31,000 nucleotides of DNA. Source: Prorocentrum cordatum. Taxonomy: Eukaryota; Sar; Dinophyceae; Prorocentrales; Prorocentraceae. Positions 18,636 through 27,560 of this stretch are shown in pieces. Below the pieces are notes generated by a model. It was not told the origin of the DNA, did no database searches, and saw nothing but the letters and a program-made list of their open reading frames with translations. How positions within the stretch are numbered: the first letter of the stretch is position 1; each line of letters begins with the position of its first letter. The stretch is from positions 54,030 through 85,029 of the forward strand of contig CAUYUJ010019869.1 of NCBI GenBank assembly GCA_963575745.1, in the 5' to 3' direction. The translations under genes were made by a program, and so were the position numbers.

Positions 18636-19480
18636 AAGGTAGTAAAGGAGGAGGAGGAGGAGGAAGAGGCAGGAGGAAGAGGAGGAGGAGGAGGATAAGG
18701 AGAAGTGGGAATTGAAGAAACCATGGAAAGGGGAAGCAATCGCATGCGACCTGTGTCACGGACAAAGGTTTTTAGGCTCACAGCCCCGCTCAAACGCCAT
18801 TGTTTGGAGCTCGTTCCGCCCACTCCCAACTCAGCATCCTTCTCTTCCTCCTCATCTCCATTCGCCTCCTCATCCGTCTCTCCCTCCTCCTGCTCTTCCT
18901 CCTCCTGGTCCCTCTCATGATTATGATCCTGCGCCCTCCGCAGGGGAAGCGGATTGAGGTACGCATTCAAAGGGTGACAGCAGCGTGTAGGAGCAGAGCG
19001 AGGAGGATGAGAAGAGAGACGAGAGAGAGAGAGAGAGAAGGAGGAGGAGGAGGAGAAGGAGGAGGAGGAGGAGGAGGAGGAGGAGGAGGAGGAGCGAGGA
19101 GCGAGGAGCGAGGAGCGAGGAGCGAGGAGCGAGGAAGGAGGAGGAGCGAGGAAGGAGGAGGAGGAGCGAGGAAGGAGGAGGAGTGAGGAGGAGGAGTTGG
19201 AGGAGGAGGAGGAGGAGGAGGAGGAGGAGGAGGAGGAGGAGGAGGAGGAGCGAGGAGGAGCGAGGAGGAGCGAGGAAGGAGGAGGAGCGAGGAAGGAGGA
19301 GGAGGAGCGAGAAGGAGGAGGAGGAGCGAGGAAGGAGGAGGACAAGAGAGGAGGCGGAGAGGAGCGAGGAGGCAGCGGAGGCGCGCCCTCCCTTTTCTCG
19401 TCACCATCATCTCCGGCACCCTGAGGAGCAGGGAGGAGGGATGATGGAGGGGGCATTAGGCTGGAGGGAAATCAGAAGGA
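18636..19480. repeat. GGA/GAG trinucleotide field with pyrimidine islands
   Basis: Short (GGA)n at about 18645-18700 is followed by a TCC-rich stretch at about 18835-18915 and a long purine array from about 19015 to 19375, in which GAG runs are interrupted by GCGAGGAGCGAGGA units. The long serine/proline- or arginine/glutamate-rich frames here are translations of the repeat. Confidence 0.9.
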
Positions 19481-19504
19481 GGAAAAGGAAGAGGAGGAGA
19501 AGGA

Positions 19505-19805
19505 GGAGGAGGATCGGTTGGAATGGAGCCCTGATTCGATCAGATGGGATCGAATTCGAGTGCAATCGTTTGTGATGGGGCCTCGTGGAGTTTCATTCCA
19601 ATCGGTTGGAATGTGGCCTCGTTGCCGCCAGCCGGAAAGGAGCTCCATTCCAGTCGGTTGGAATAGAGCGCCCTTCCAATTAGTCGGACGGAGCTCCAGT
19701 GCAATATATTGGAATGGAACGTTATGTCGATGACCCCGCTGGAGAGGAGCTCCATGGCAATCGATCGCAATTGGGCCTCGTTCCCACCAGTCAGAGGGAG
19801 GTGGG
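19505..19805 (+). repeat. Palindromic tandem repeat, unit about 52 bp
   Basis: A near-palindrome of the type ATTCCAATCGGTTGGAAT recurs at about 19513, 19566, 19602, 19654, 19707 and 19758, commonly preceded by GGAGCTCCAT and followed by GGCCTCGTTSCCRCCAG. Spacings are near 52 bp where units are complete and shorter where they are truncated. The central dyads are partly preserved although the flanks have drifted. Confidence 0.7.
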
Positions 19806-19894
19806 CAATTGCTAGGAGGGAGAGAAGGAACAGAAGGAGGAATAGAAGGAAGCGGAGCATGCGGCGGAGGAGGCACATGATAATGATGTTGAGT

Positions 19895-20640
19895 GGTAAC
19901 GGGTCATGCTCCTCCTCATCATCTTGATTCCATCACCTTTTTTCCTCGTCATAGCGAGCCGCCCATCCATCTTCTCATTATCCTCCTCATCCTCCTACCT
20001 CCTGAATGGAAGGAGGAGGAGGGGTGATATAAGGCAGGCGAGAAGGAAGAGCTTGAGGATGAGGAGGAGGCCAGGAGTCAGTCTTCTTACTGTTGGTCCC
20101 ATCTATCATCATCGCCATCCTACCTCTATCCCTCATCCCTCTCCTCCTGCTTCTCCTGTTTCTCTTATGGGAGGATGAGGAGGAGGAGGAAGGGAAGGGA
20201 TGAGGATGAGGAGGCGTGATCCATCAACATCCCCATCCTACTCCACCGCTTCACCTCTTCGTCCTCATCCCATCTATCCCGTTATACCCCCTGCCCGCAT
20301 CCTCCTTTCCTATCTCTCCTACTGTAGGGGGAGGCTGAGGAGGATGATTGGGATGCGATGGAGGGTAATGAGGAGGGTGTTGAGGAGGATAAGGAAGGAA
20401 AGGAGTAGTAGTAGGATGAGGAGCAGGGGGAGGATGACGAGGAGGGGAGAACGGGGAGGATAAGGGATATGACGAGGAGTGTGAAAGGCATGATCAGGGT
20501 GGCCTTATCCACCTCTCCTGTTCCTAGCGTTCATCCGTATCCTCGGCGTCCTCTTCCTCCTCATCCTATCACTCGTCCTCATCCTTCCCATGCCCTTCCC
20601 ATCCCTCATGGAAGAAGGATGCGGAGTGATAAGGGAAGGA
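19895..20640. repeat. Alternating polypyrimidine and polypurine blocks
   Basis: Blocks rich in CATCCTCCTC (about 19905-20005, 20095-20165, 20220-20320 and 20505-20620) alternate with blocks rich in GAGGATGAGGAGG (about 20005-20080, 20167-20215, 20325-20500). Neighbouring blocks are approximately complementary, so several long imperfect hairpins are possible. No gene is supported. Confidence 0.7.
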
Positions 20641-20925
20641 GGTCGATATGATGAAGAGGAGGCGGACGACAGGGAGGAGCATGATGAGTACGAGAATGAG
20701 GAGAGGGATACTGATGATAAGAAGGCGGGGTGCTATGAGGATCAACGTCTGATACGTAGGATGAAGATGCGTAGGATTATGATGATGGTGATGGTGGTGA
20801 TGCTGATGCCGATGCCGATGTTGATGCTGATGATGCTGATGATGATGACGATGATGATGATGGCAACTAATGATGATGATGCTGATGAAGATGATCAGGA
20901 TAATGATGCGGACACTTTCTAGGGC
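20641..20925 (+). repeat. GAGGA to (GAT)n purine-rich array
   Basis: Degenerate GAGGAGG and GATGAG triplets shift into GATGATG/GATGCTGATG from about 20765 to 20915. The open frame across it is almost entirely Met, Asp, Glu and Arg, as expected from the triplet. Confidence 0.85.
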
Positions 20926-20944
20926 AGGCTCGCGGGAGGAGCAT

Positions 20945-21315
20945 GTCCACCAAACCTTGCTATACACAGTGAGTTTTGGTTTTGGGGGGTTCGGGGCGGC
21001 CATCAAGCCTTGCTAATCATATGTTGTTTCTTGTGGTGTCCATGAAGTGTTCACATTGTGGCACCAACCACCGTGGACCTCCCGAAAACCAAACAACTGT
21101 GTATATTAGTGTTTTGGTACCCCCGACCACAACAACTTGTACTGTATAGTTCGGTGGGCATGCTCGTGCCGCAAGCGCTCCTCGCCAAACTGTGCGGACC
21201 TCTTGAAACCCCACAACAACCTGTGCATAGTAGGGCTTTGTGGCACCCCAGGCCCATGAAACGAGAAAAACAACACAAAACAACTGTGTATAGCAGTGTT
21301 TGGTGGTATTCGGCC
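20945..21315. repeat. Diverged repeat with ACAACTGTGTATAG core, direct and inverted copies
   Basis: Cores at about 21092 (AACAACTGTGTATATTAGTG), 21132 (ACAACTTGTACTGTATAG), 21213 (ACAACCTGTGCATAGTAG) and 21282 (AACAACTGTGTATAGCAGTG) are followed by TTTGGTGG-like sequence. An inverted copy (CCACCAAACCTTGCTATACA) lies at about 20949. GGACCTC-type segments upstream recur at about 21077 and 21197, 120 bp apart. Confidence 0.7.
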
Positions 21316-21490
21316 ATCGCCAGATCAGAAGGAGGAGGACGACGACGATGACGACGAGGTGGAGGAAGAATAGGAGGAAGAGGCCGAGCCCACATGATGA
21401 TCCAGGAAGGCGATGAATAGCAGGAAGAAAGAAGAAATGAAGGACAAGGTGGACGCAGGCGAATAAGCAGGTAATAAGAAAAGAGATGCG
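21316..21490. other. Purine-rich trinucleotide remnant
   Basis: AGGAGGAGGACGACGACGAT and similar triplets, decaying into A/G-rich sequence. No gene is recognised. Confidence 0.6.
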
Positions 21491-21496
21491 TGATGG

Positions 21497-21865
21497 TACA
21501 ACCCCCTGGAATAAAAAGTCCGGACCGCAGAGGTCGGGGAATAAGCCTTGTTGTTCGGCTCCCGTTAGGCCACGGGGCCCAGGTAATCGCCAAATGGGGT
21601 GGCGACCAGAAATCCGCATTCCGCCTAATACTCTCTCCAAAAAAAATTCCGGACGCTTTTCAGGCGACCGGAAATTCTCAGTGGCGACCGGAAATTGGCG
21701 ATTTCGCTTTGGACTTCCTCGCAAATAAATTTCCGGTCCCAGTTATGTTGCTTGGAAGTTGCGATTTTGCTTGGTACTTCTTGCCAGTCATGTTTACCTC
21801 TCGGGGAGCGACGATGCAAGCGGGCCTAAAGTGCCGATCCGGACTTTTTGATCCAGGGGGTGGTA
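21497..21865. mobile_element. MITE-like element with 28-bp terminal inverted repeats
   Basis: Left end 21497-21524 and right end 21838-21865 are inverted repeats matching at 25 of 28 positions; shared parts include ACCCCCTGGA and AAAAAGTCCGGA. The 369-bp interior has no transposase. It carries GGCGACCGGAAATT-type motifs at about 21599, 21663 and 21683, with an inverted partner AATTTCCGGTCC at about 21727, and a roughly 32-bp direct repeat (about 21691 and 21754). Structure fits a small non-autonomous DNA transposon. No clear target-site duplication is seen, so the ends are approximate. Confidence 0.55.
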
Positions 21866-21884
21866 GCGGGGCGACCTTTCTATA

Positions 21885-21899
21885 TAAGCATACATGCAT

Positions 21900-21951
<52 letters not shown>

Positions 21952-22290
21952 TTGCACAGCATGCGTATGTACATGTACGTCAACCAGTGTACATATTCTC
22001 CATACATATACATATGCATGTAGCTGTATATGTATACACATTATATATGTGTGTGCATGTGCACGTACATATGCATGTGCATAGGCATATGTATATACTT
22101 AAGCACAAACACATACATATACAATTGCATACGCATATGCGTATACGTATGCCTGAACATAGACATATTCATATACATATACAGGCACGTAAACATTTCA
22201 GTATCTATATGTGTGTATATATACACACGTATCTACACATATGCATATATGTATGACTGATATAAGCACACATATACATGGATATACGTG
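21885..22290 (+). repeat. (TA)n then (CATA)n microsatellite
   Basis: Pure TA from about 21905 to 21948, then degenerate CATA/TATG/CACA tetramers to about 22290. It starts about 20 bp after the MITE-like element. Confidence 0.95.
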
Positions 22291-22424
22291 TGTGCCCTCT
22301 TGGAGGGGAGGCTTCCAGCGGTCCAGCGGCGGCGCGCTTCGCGCGTTGTGGCCCCTCCTGAGGCTGTCTTGGAGGCTCGTGCGGCCCCTGCTGGAGGCCT
22401 CGGGGGCCGTCTCCGGGGAGGGTG
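22291..22424 (+). repeat. CTTGG-motif module remnant
   Basis: CTCTTGGAGGGG, CTGTCTTGGAGGC and GGAGGCCTCGGGGGCCGTC resemble the CTTGG modules, but the stretch is only about 130 bp long. A GCGGCGCGCTTCGCGCG palindromic segment is at about 22330-22346. Confidence 0.6.
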
Positions 22425-22504
22425 GATCGTTCAAGCGAAAAGACGCTCGTTCGAGCGAAAAGGTAATCCGTTCAAGCGAAAACCAACCGAGCGAAAACCA
22501 ATCC
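22425..22504 (+). repeat. Short GAGCGAAAA / AAGCGAAAA repeats
   Basis: Four copies of (A/G)AGCGAAAA between 22430 and 22498, two of them preceded by TTCA or TTCG. This forms the left edge of composite block 2, just before the decamer array. Confidence 0.75.
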
Positions 22505-22811
22505 AGAGCAGCAGAGAGCAGCAGAGAGCAGCAGAGAGCAGCAGAGAACAGCAGAGAACAGCAGAGAACAGCAGAGAACAGCAGAGAACAGCAGAGAGCA
22601 GCAGAGAGCAGCAGAGAACAGCAGAGAACAGCAGAGAACAGCAGAGAGCAGCAGAGAACAGCAGAGAACAGCAGAGAGCAGCAGAGAGCAGCAGAGAACA
22701 GCAGAGAACAGCAGAGAACAGCAGAGAGCAGCAGAGAGCAGCAGAGAACAGCAGAGAACAGCAGAGAGCAGCAGAGAACAGCAGAGAACAGCAGAGAACA
22801 GCAGAGAGCAC
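22505..22811 (+). repeat. AGCAGAGARC decamer array, about 31 copies
   Basis: Perfect 10-bp periodicity with essentially one variable base per unit (G or A). Reading that base left to right gives runs of four G, five A, two G, three A, one G, two A, two G, three A, two G, two A, one G, three A, one G. A weak eight-unit (80-bp) higher-order period may be present. The last unit is followed directly by the 101-bp satellite. Confidence 0.95.
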
Positions 22812-25724
22812 AGCATCCTCGGGGCCGCCGTGGCTCCCAGGGGCGCCAGCCAGAGCTGGGAACCACGATTTCGGGCTTTTCCGGCCTGGATCTCTCCAAA
22901 ATCGTGGTTCCCGCCATCCTCGGGGCCGCCGTGGGCCCCAGGGGCGCCAGCCAGAGCTGGGAACCACGATTTCGGGCTTTTCCGGTTTGGATCTCTCCAA
23001 AATCGTGGTTCCCGCCATCCTCGGGGCCGCCGTGGTCCCAGGGGCGCCAGCCAGAGCTGGGAACCACGATTTCGGGCTTTTCCGGCCTGGATCTCTCCAA
23101 AATCGTGGTTCCCGCCATCCTCGGGGCCGCCGTGGGCCCCAGGGGCGCCAGCCAGAGCTGGGAACCACGATTTCGGGCTTTTCCGGCCTGGATCTCTCCA
23201 AAATCGTGGTTCCCGCCATCCTCGGGGCCGCCGTGGGCCCCAGGGGCGCCAGCCAGAGCTGGGAACCACGATTTCGGGCTTTTCCGGCCTGGATCTCTCC
23301 AAAATCGTGGTTCCCGCCATCCTCGGGGCCGCCGTGGGTCCCAGGGGCGCCAGCCAGAGCTGGGAACCACGATTTCGGGCTTTTCCGGCCTGGATCTCTC
23401 CAAAATCGTGGTTCCCGCCATCCTCGGGGCCGCCGTGGGCCCCAGGGGCGCCAGCCAGAGCTGGGAACCACGATTTCGGGCTTTTCCGGCCTGGATCTCT
23501 CCAAAATCGTGGTTCCCGCCATCCTCGGGGCCGCCGTGGGTCCCAGGGGCGCCAGCCAGAGCTGGGAACCACGATTTCGGGCTTTTCCGGCCTGGATCTC
23601 TCCAAAATCGTGGTTCCCGCCATCCTCGGGGCCGCCGTGGGTCCCAGGGGCGCCAGCCAGAGCTGGGAACCACGATTTCGGGCTTTTCCGGCCTGGATCT
23701 CTCCAAAATCGTGGTTCCCGCCATCCTCGGGGCCGCCGTGGGTCCCAGGGGCGCCAGCCAGAGCTGGGAACCACGATTTCGGGCTTTTCCGGCCTGGATC
23801 TCTCCAAAATCGTGGTTCCCGCCATCCTCGGGGCCGCCGTGGCTCCCAGGAGCGCCAGCCAGAGCTGGGAACCACGATTTCGGGCTTTTCCGGCCTGGAC
23901 CCGCCATCCTCGGGGCCGCGGTGGGTCCCAGGGGCGCCAGCCAGAGCTGGGAACCACGATTTCGGGCTTTTCCGGCCTGGATCTGCCATCCTCGGGGCCG
24001 CCGTGGGCCCCAGGGGCGCCAGCCAGAGCTGGGAACCACGATTTCGGGCTTTTCCGGCCTGGATCTCTCCAAAATCGTGGTTCCCGCCATCGTCGGGGCC
24101 GCCGTGGGCCCCAGGGGCGCCAGCCAGAGCTGGGAACCACGATTTCGGGTTTTTCCGGCCTGGATCTCTCCAAAATCATGGTTCCCGCCATCCTCGGGGC
24201 CGCCGTGGGTCCCAGGGCGCCAGCCAGAGCTGGGAACCACGATTTCAGGCTTTTCCGGGGGCGCCAGCCAGCAGCTGGGAACCATGGATTTCCGGGCTTT
24301 TCCGGCCTGGGATGTCTAGGGGCGGCAGCCAAAGAGCTGGGAACCATGATTTCGAGCTTTTCCGGCTTGGATCTCCTCCAAATCGTGGTTCCCGCCATCC
24401 TCGGAGCCGCCGTGGGTCCCAGGGGCGCCAGCCAGAGCTGGGAACCATGATTTCGGGCTTTTCCGGCCTGGATCTCTCCAAAATCGTGGTTCCCGCCATC
24501 CTCGGGGCCGCCGTGGGTCCCAGGGGCGCCAGCCACAGCTGGGAACCACGATTTCGGGTTTTGGCCTGGATCTCTCCAAATCATGGTTCCCGCCATCCTC
24601 GGGGCCGCCGTGGGTCCCAGGGGCGCCAGCCAGAGCTGGGAACCATGATTTCGGGCTTTTCCGGCCTGGATCTCTCCAAAATCGTGGTTCCCGCCATCCT
24701 CGGGGCCGCCGTGGGCCCCAGGGGCGCCAGCCAGAGCTGGGAACCATGATTTCGGGCTTTTCCGGCCTGGATCTCTCCAAAATCGTGGTTCCCGCCATCC
24801 TCGGGGCCGCCGTGGGTCCCAGGGGCGCCAGCCAGAGCTGGGAACCACGATTTCGGGCTTTTCCGGCCTCGACTTCTCCAAAATCGTGGTTCCCGCCATC
24901 CTCGGGGCCGCCGTGGGTCCCAGGGGCGCCAGCCAGAGCTGGGAACCACGATTTCGGGTTTTCCGGCCTGGATCTCTCCAAAATCGTGGTTCCCGCCATC
25001 CTCGGGGCCGCCGTGGGCCCCAGGGGCGCCAGCCAGAGCTGGGAACCACGATTTCGGGCTTTTCCGGCCTGGATCTCTCCAAAATCGTGGTTCCCGCCAT
25101 CCTCGGGGCCGCCGTGGGCCCCAGGGGCGCCAGCCAGAGCTGGGAACCACGATTTCGGGCTTTTCCGGCCTGGATCTCTCCAAAATCGTGGTTCCCGCCA
25201 TCCTCGGGGCCGCCGTGGGTCCCAGGGGCGCCAGCCAGAGCTGGGAACCACGATTTCGGGCTTTTCCGGCCTGGATCTCTCCAAAATCGTGGTTCCCGCC
25301 ATCCTCGGGGCCGCCGTGGGCCCCAGGGGCGCCAGCCAGAGCTGGGAACCACGATTTCGGGCTTTTCCGGCCTGGATCTCTCCAAAATCGTGGTTCCCGC
25401 CATCCTCGGGGCCGCCGTGGGCCCCAGGGGCGCCAGCCAGAGCTGGGAACCACGATTTCGGGCTTTTCCGGCCTGGATCCCTCCAAAATCGTGGTTCCCA
25501 CCATCCTCGGGGCCGCCGTGGGCCCCAGGGGCGCCAACCAGAGCTGGGAACCACGATTTCGGGTTTTTCCGGCCTGGACCTCTCCAAAATCATGGTTCCC
25601 GCCATCCTCGGGGCCGCCGTGGGCCCCAGGGGCGCCAGCCAGAGCCGGGAACCGGAATTTCGGGGGTTTTCCAGCCGCGACTTCTCCAAAATCATGGTTC
25701 CCGCCATCTTCTGGGATGCCGTGG
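22812..25724 (+). repeat. 101-bp satellite array 2 (about 29 units)
   Basis: Nearly all units are subfamily B. Landmarks CAGAGCTGGG at 22851 and 22952 are 101 bp apart. Each complete unit keeps the 14-bp stem arms. Two units (junctions near 23899 and 23983) have lost the segment containing the right arm, one losing 22-23 bases and the other a similar stretch. A degenerate stretch lies at about 24230-24370. Right-arm or left-arm variants with CATGAT/ATCATGG cluster in 24160-24760. The last unit (about 25640-25724) is diverged in the same way as the last unit of array 1. Long open frames on both strands are artefacts. Confidence 0.95.
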
Positions 25725-25813
25725 GTTCTTTTCGCGCGCGCGCGCCCAGCGGATTTCTTTCGAACGGCCCGCAGTTTTCGCGCGAATCGATTTCGCGCGG
25801 ACGGCGGACCCTC
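25725..25813 (+). repeat. CG-rich closing segment of composite block 2
   Basis: Aligns without gaps to 3341-3429 with a single mismatch in 89 positions, including an equal-length (CG)n run. It follows a diverged last satellite unit in both places, confirming that the two blocks share their right edge. Confidence 0.9.
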
Positions 25814-26147
25814 GTCTCCGGGCGGTCATGGGGGCTTCTTTGGGCCTTCTCGGACGCTGCGAAGACAAGGAAGGCGAGAATGCTAAACCCATGAAAAAAG
25901 CCGTTGCGATGTCCTAGAATGTGCGGCTCTTGAGCTGACCTCGAGGGCCCCATAAGCCGGCCCAACAGAAACCAAAGACGGCTCCAGGACAGGATTTTGC
26001 GACCATCTTGGGGCGCGTTGGAGGCTTGACCTTCCGACTGCGCTTGCTGGGGCTCTGAAAATCCCCCGACACACCCCAGAAGCAGCAGAAAATCATGGCC
26101 TTAGTGAAAAGCAGGCCCGGCCACAGTCACTGCCGGGCTTAAACATG
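25814..26147. other. Decayed CTTGG-module sequence
   Basis: Contains CTTCTTTGGGCCTTCTCGG (about 25834), a GGCGAGAATGCTAAACCCATG segment resembling module islands at 9838, a GACGGCTCCAGGACAGGAT segment shared with about 3645-3680, and CCATCTTGGGGCGCGTTGGAGG (about 26003). The fragments are in mixed orientations. No gene is recognised. Confidence 0.5.
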
Positions 26148-26222
26148 CCAGGCTTAACGCAGGCTACTAAAACGCCAGGCGACTGCAAGCAGAAAAAGCA
26201 GGCTACTAAAACGCCAGGCTTA
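26148..26222 (+). repeat. 39-bp tandem duplication
   Basis: An identical 22-bp segment beginning GCAGGCTACTAAAACGCC occurs at 26159-26180 and 26198-26219. CCAGGCTTAA also occurs at about 26148 and 26214, placing a third partial unit on the left. Confidence 0.85.
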
Positions 26223-26325
26223 ACTAAACGCGTGCTTGTCCAAGGCTACATATGCTTGACACAAGCACACCTTGCCAACTACAGCCAGAAAGGCCTAGAT
26301 GCGAGTCAGCAGTCCTTCTCGTCTG

Positions 26326-26356
26326 AGGCGCCTGCGGCACGGCGCCGCAGGCGCCT
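26326..26356. other. Perfect 13-bp hairpin followed by a T-run
   Basis: AGGCGCCTGCGGC (26326-26338) pairs with GCCGCAGGCGCCT (26344-26356) across a 5-nt loop, followed one base later by TTTTT. Each arm also contains the palindrome AGGCGCCT. It looks like a bacterial intrinsic terminator, but in a eukaryotic context a structured RNA end or a foldback fragment is at least as likely. No upstream gene is recognised. Confidence 0.7.
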
Positions 26357-26360
26357 GTTT

Positions 26361-26890
26361 TTGCTAGTGTTTGGAAGCAGAGTGTCCGTCAGTTGTTCGT
26401 TTCCGTCGGTTTGCATTTTCCGTCGGTTAGAGGGGTGTCTGAAATCATGTGGATTGGAAGCTTGAGGGTGTTAGACAGCTTTGGTGCACATGCGCATACA
26501 CACATTGTACACATCGAAAAATTTCGTTTGTGCCGTCGCTACGATCACGGGATAGCCGCTATGTTGATACTGGTGCGATCTCACGCACGCGCGGAGAGGA
26601 GCAGTTGCGTAATGATGATCGAGACGGCGTCTGACCTATCAGGAGAGTAACATTGAGCAGAGCAGGGGAGGAGTTGGAGGAATAGCAGCATTAGCGGGCA
26701 GAATAAGGATGAGGCGTAGTAGCGCGGCAATAGCAGCAACAAGGGCTGATTGGCAAGGAGAGCAGGGTTGTCGGCAGAGTCAGGTGCAAGGGGCTCACGG
26801 TTCAGACCAGCTAAAATTGGATGGGTTGTGGGCCCTACCCCCGCGGGGGACCCATCCGTTTCGGCTCCCCCCAGTTGTGGTTGGTTGGCG
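26361..26890. other. Low-copy region, no recognised gene
   Basis: Ordinary-complexity sequence. A few frames of 60-118 codons are open, none with a domain. Confidence 0.45.
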
Positions 26891-27480
26891 ATTGGAGGAA
26901 AAAAAGAAAGAGGACGAGGAGGACGAGGAGGATGGTAAGCGAGGGCAGGGGGCTGACAGGGGGAGCAGAGATTCGTGGGGACTCCTTGAGGCCCCTACGT
27001 TTGCATGCAGAACGAAAGCCTGTGCTGGGACTTCTATGCACGCCCTGGTGGAGCGCCCGTTGTAATGGAGTCGCCGAGGCGCCGCTCGAGAAGGAGTTGG
27101 AGAACGAGGAGGAGACGGAGGAGACGGAGGAGGAGGAGGAGGAGGAGAAGAATGAAGACGACGACGGGGGGTGAATGAGAATGTGAAATGGAAGGGACGG
27201 GGGGCGAGGGACGAGGAGTGAGAAAGTAGGGTGGAGGACGAGGAGGAGGAGGAGGAGAAGGAGGAGGAGGAGGAGATAGGAGCTGATAGTAGGAGGAGGA
27301 GATAGGAGCTGATAGGAGGAGGAGGAGGAGGAGGAGGAGGAGGAGGAGGAGGAGGAGGAGGAGGAGGAGGAGGAGGAGGAGGAGGAGGAGAGAGGAGGAC
27401 GAGGAGGAGGAGCAAGAAGACGGGGACGAGAAGGAGGAAGAGGAGGAGGAGGATGAGAAGGAGGCGGAGGAGGCAGGGCT
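26891..27480 (+). repeat. GAG/GGA trinucleotide arrays
   Basis: Purine triplets at about 26893-26935 and 27095-27170, and a long array at about 27235-27475 with an uninterrupted GGA run (about 27313-27390). A 26-bp segment GAGGAGATAGGAGCTGATAG plus flanks is duplicated at about 27270 and 27297. Ser-, Pro- or Leu-rich minus-strand frames are translations of the array. Confidence 0.9.
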
Positions 27481-27560
27481 TCTCTTCCGCACACTGTCCG
27501 GGTACAAGCGTAGGCCCGCGTTTCCCCACCCCGCCCCCATTCGCAGTGGTCGGCCACGCT

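Noticed and set aside
22198-25965. Long frames of 500-990 residues on both strands across array 2 and the decamer array
   Set aside because: Same cause as array 1. The decamer array adds Ser/Leu/Cys-rich or Gln/Arg-rich repeats of purely repetitive origin.
26326-26365. Bacterial intrinsic terminator
   Set aside because: The shape fits, but the whole window has eukaryotic repeat structure and no upstream gene, so the feature is recorded only as a hairpin.
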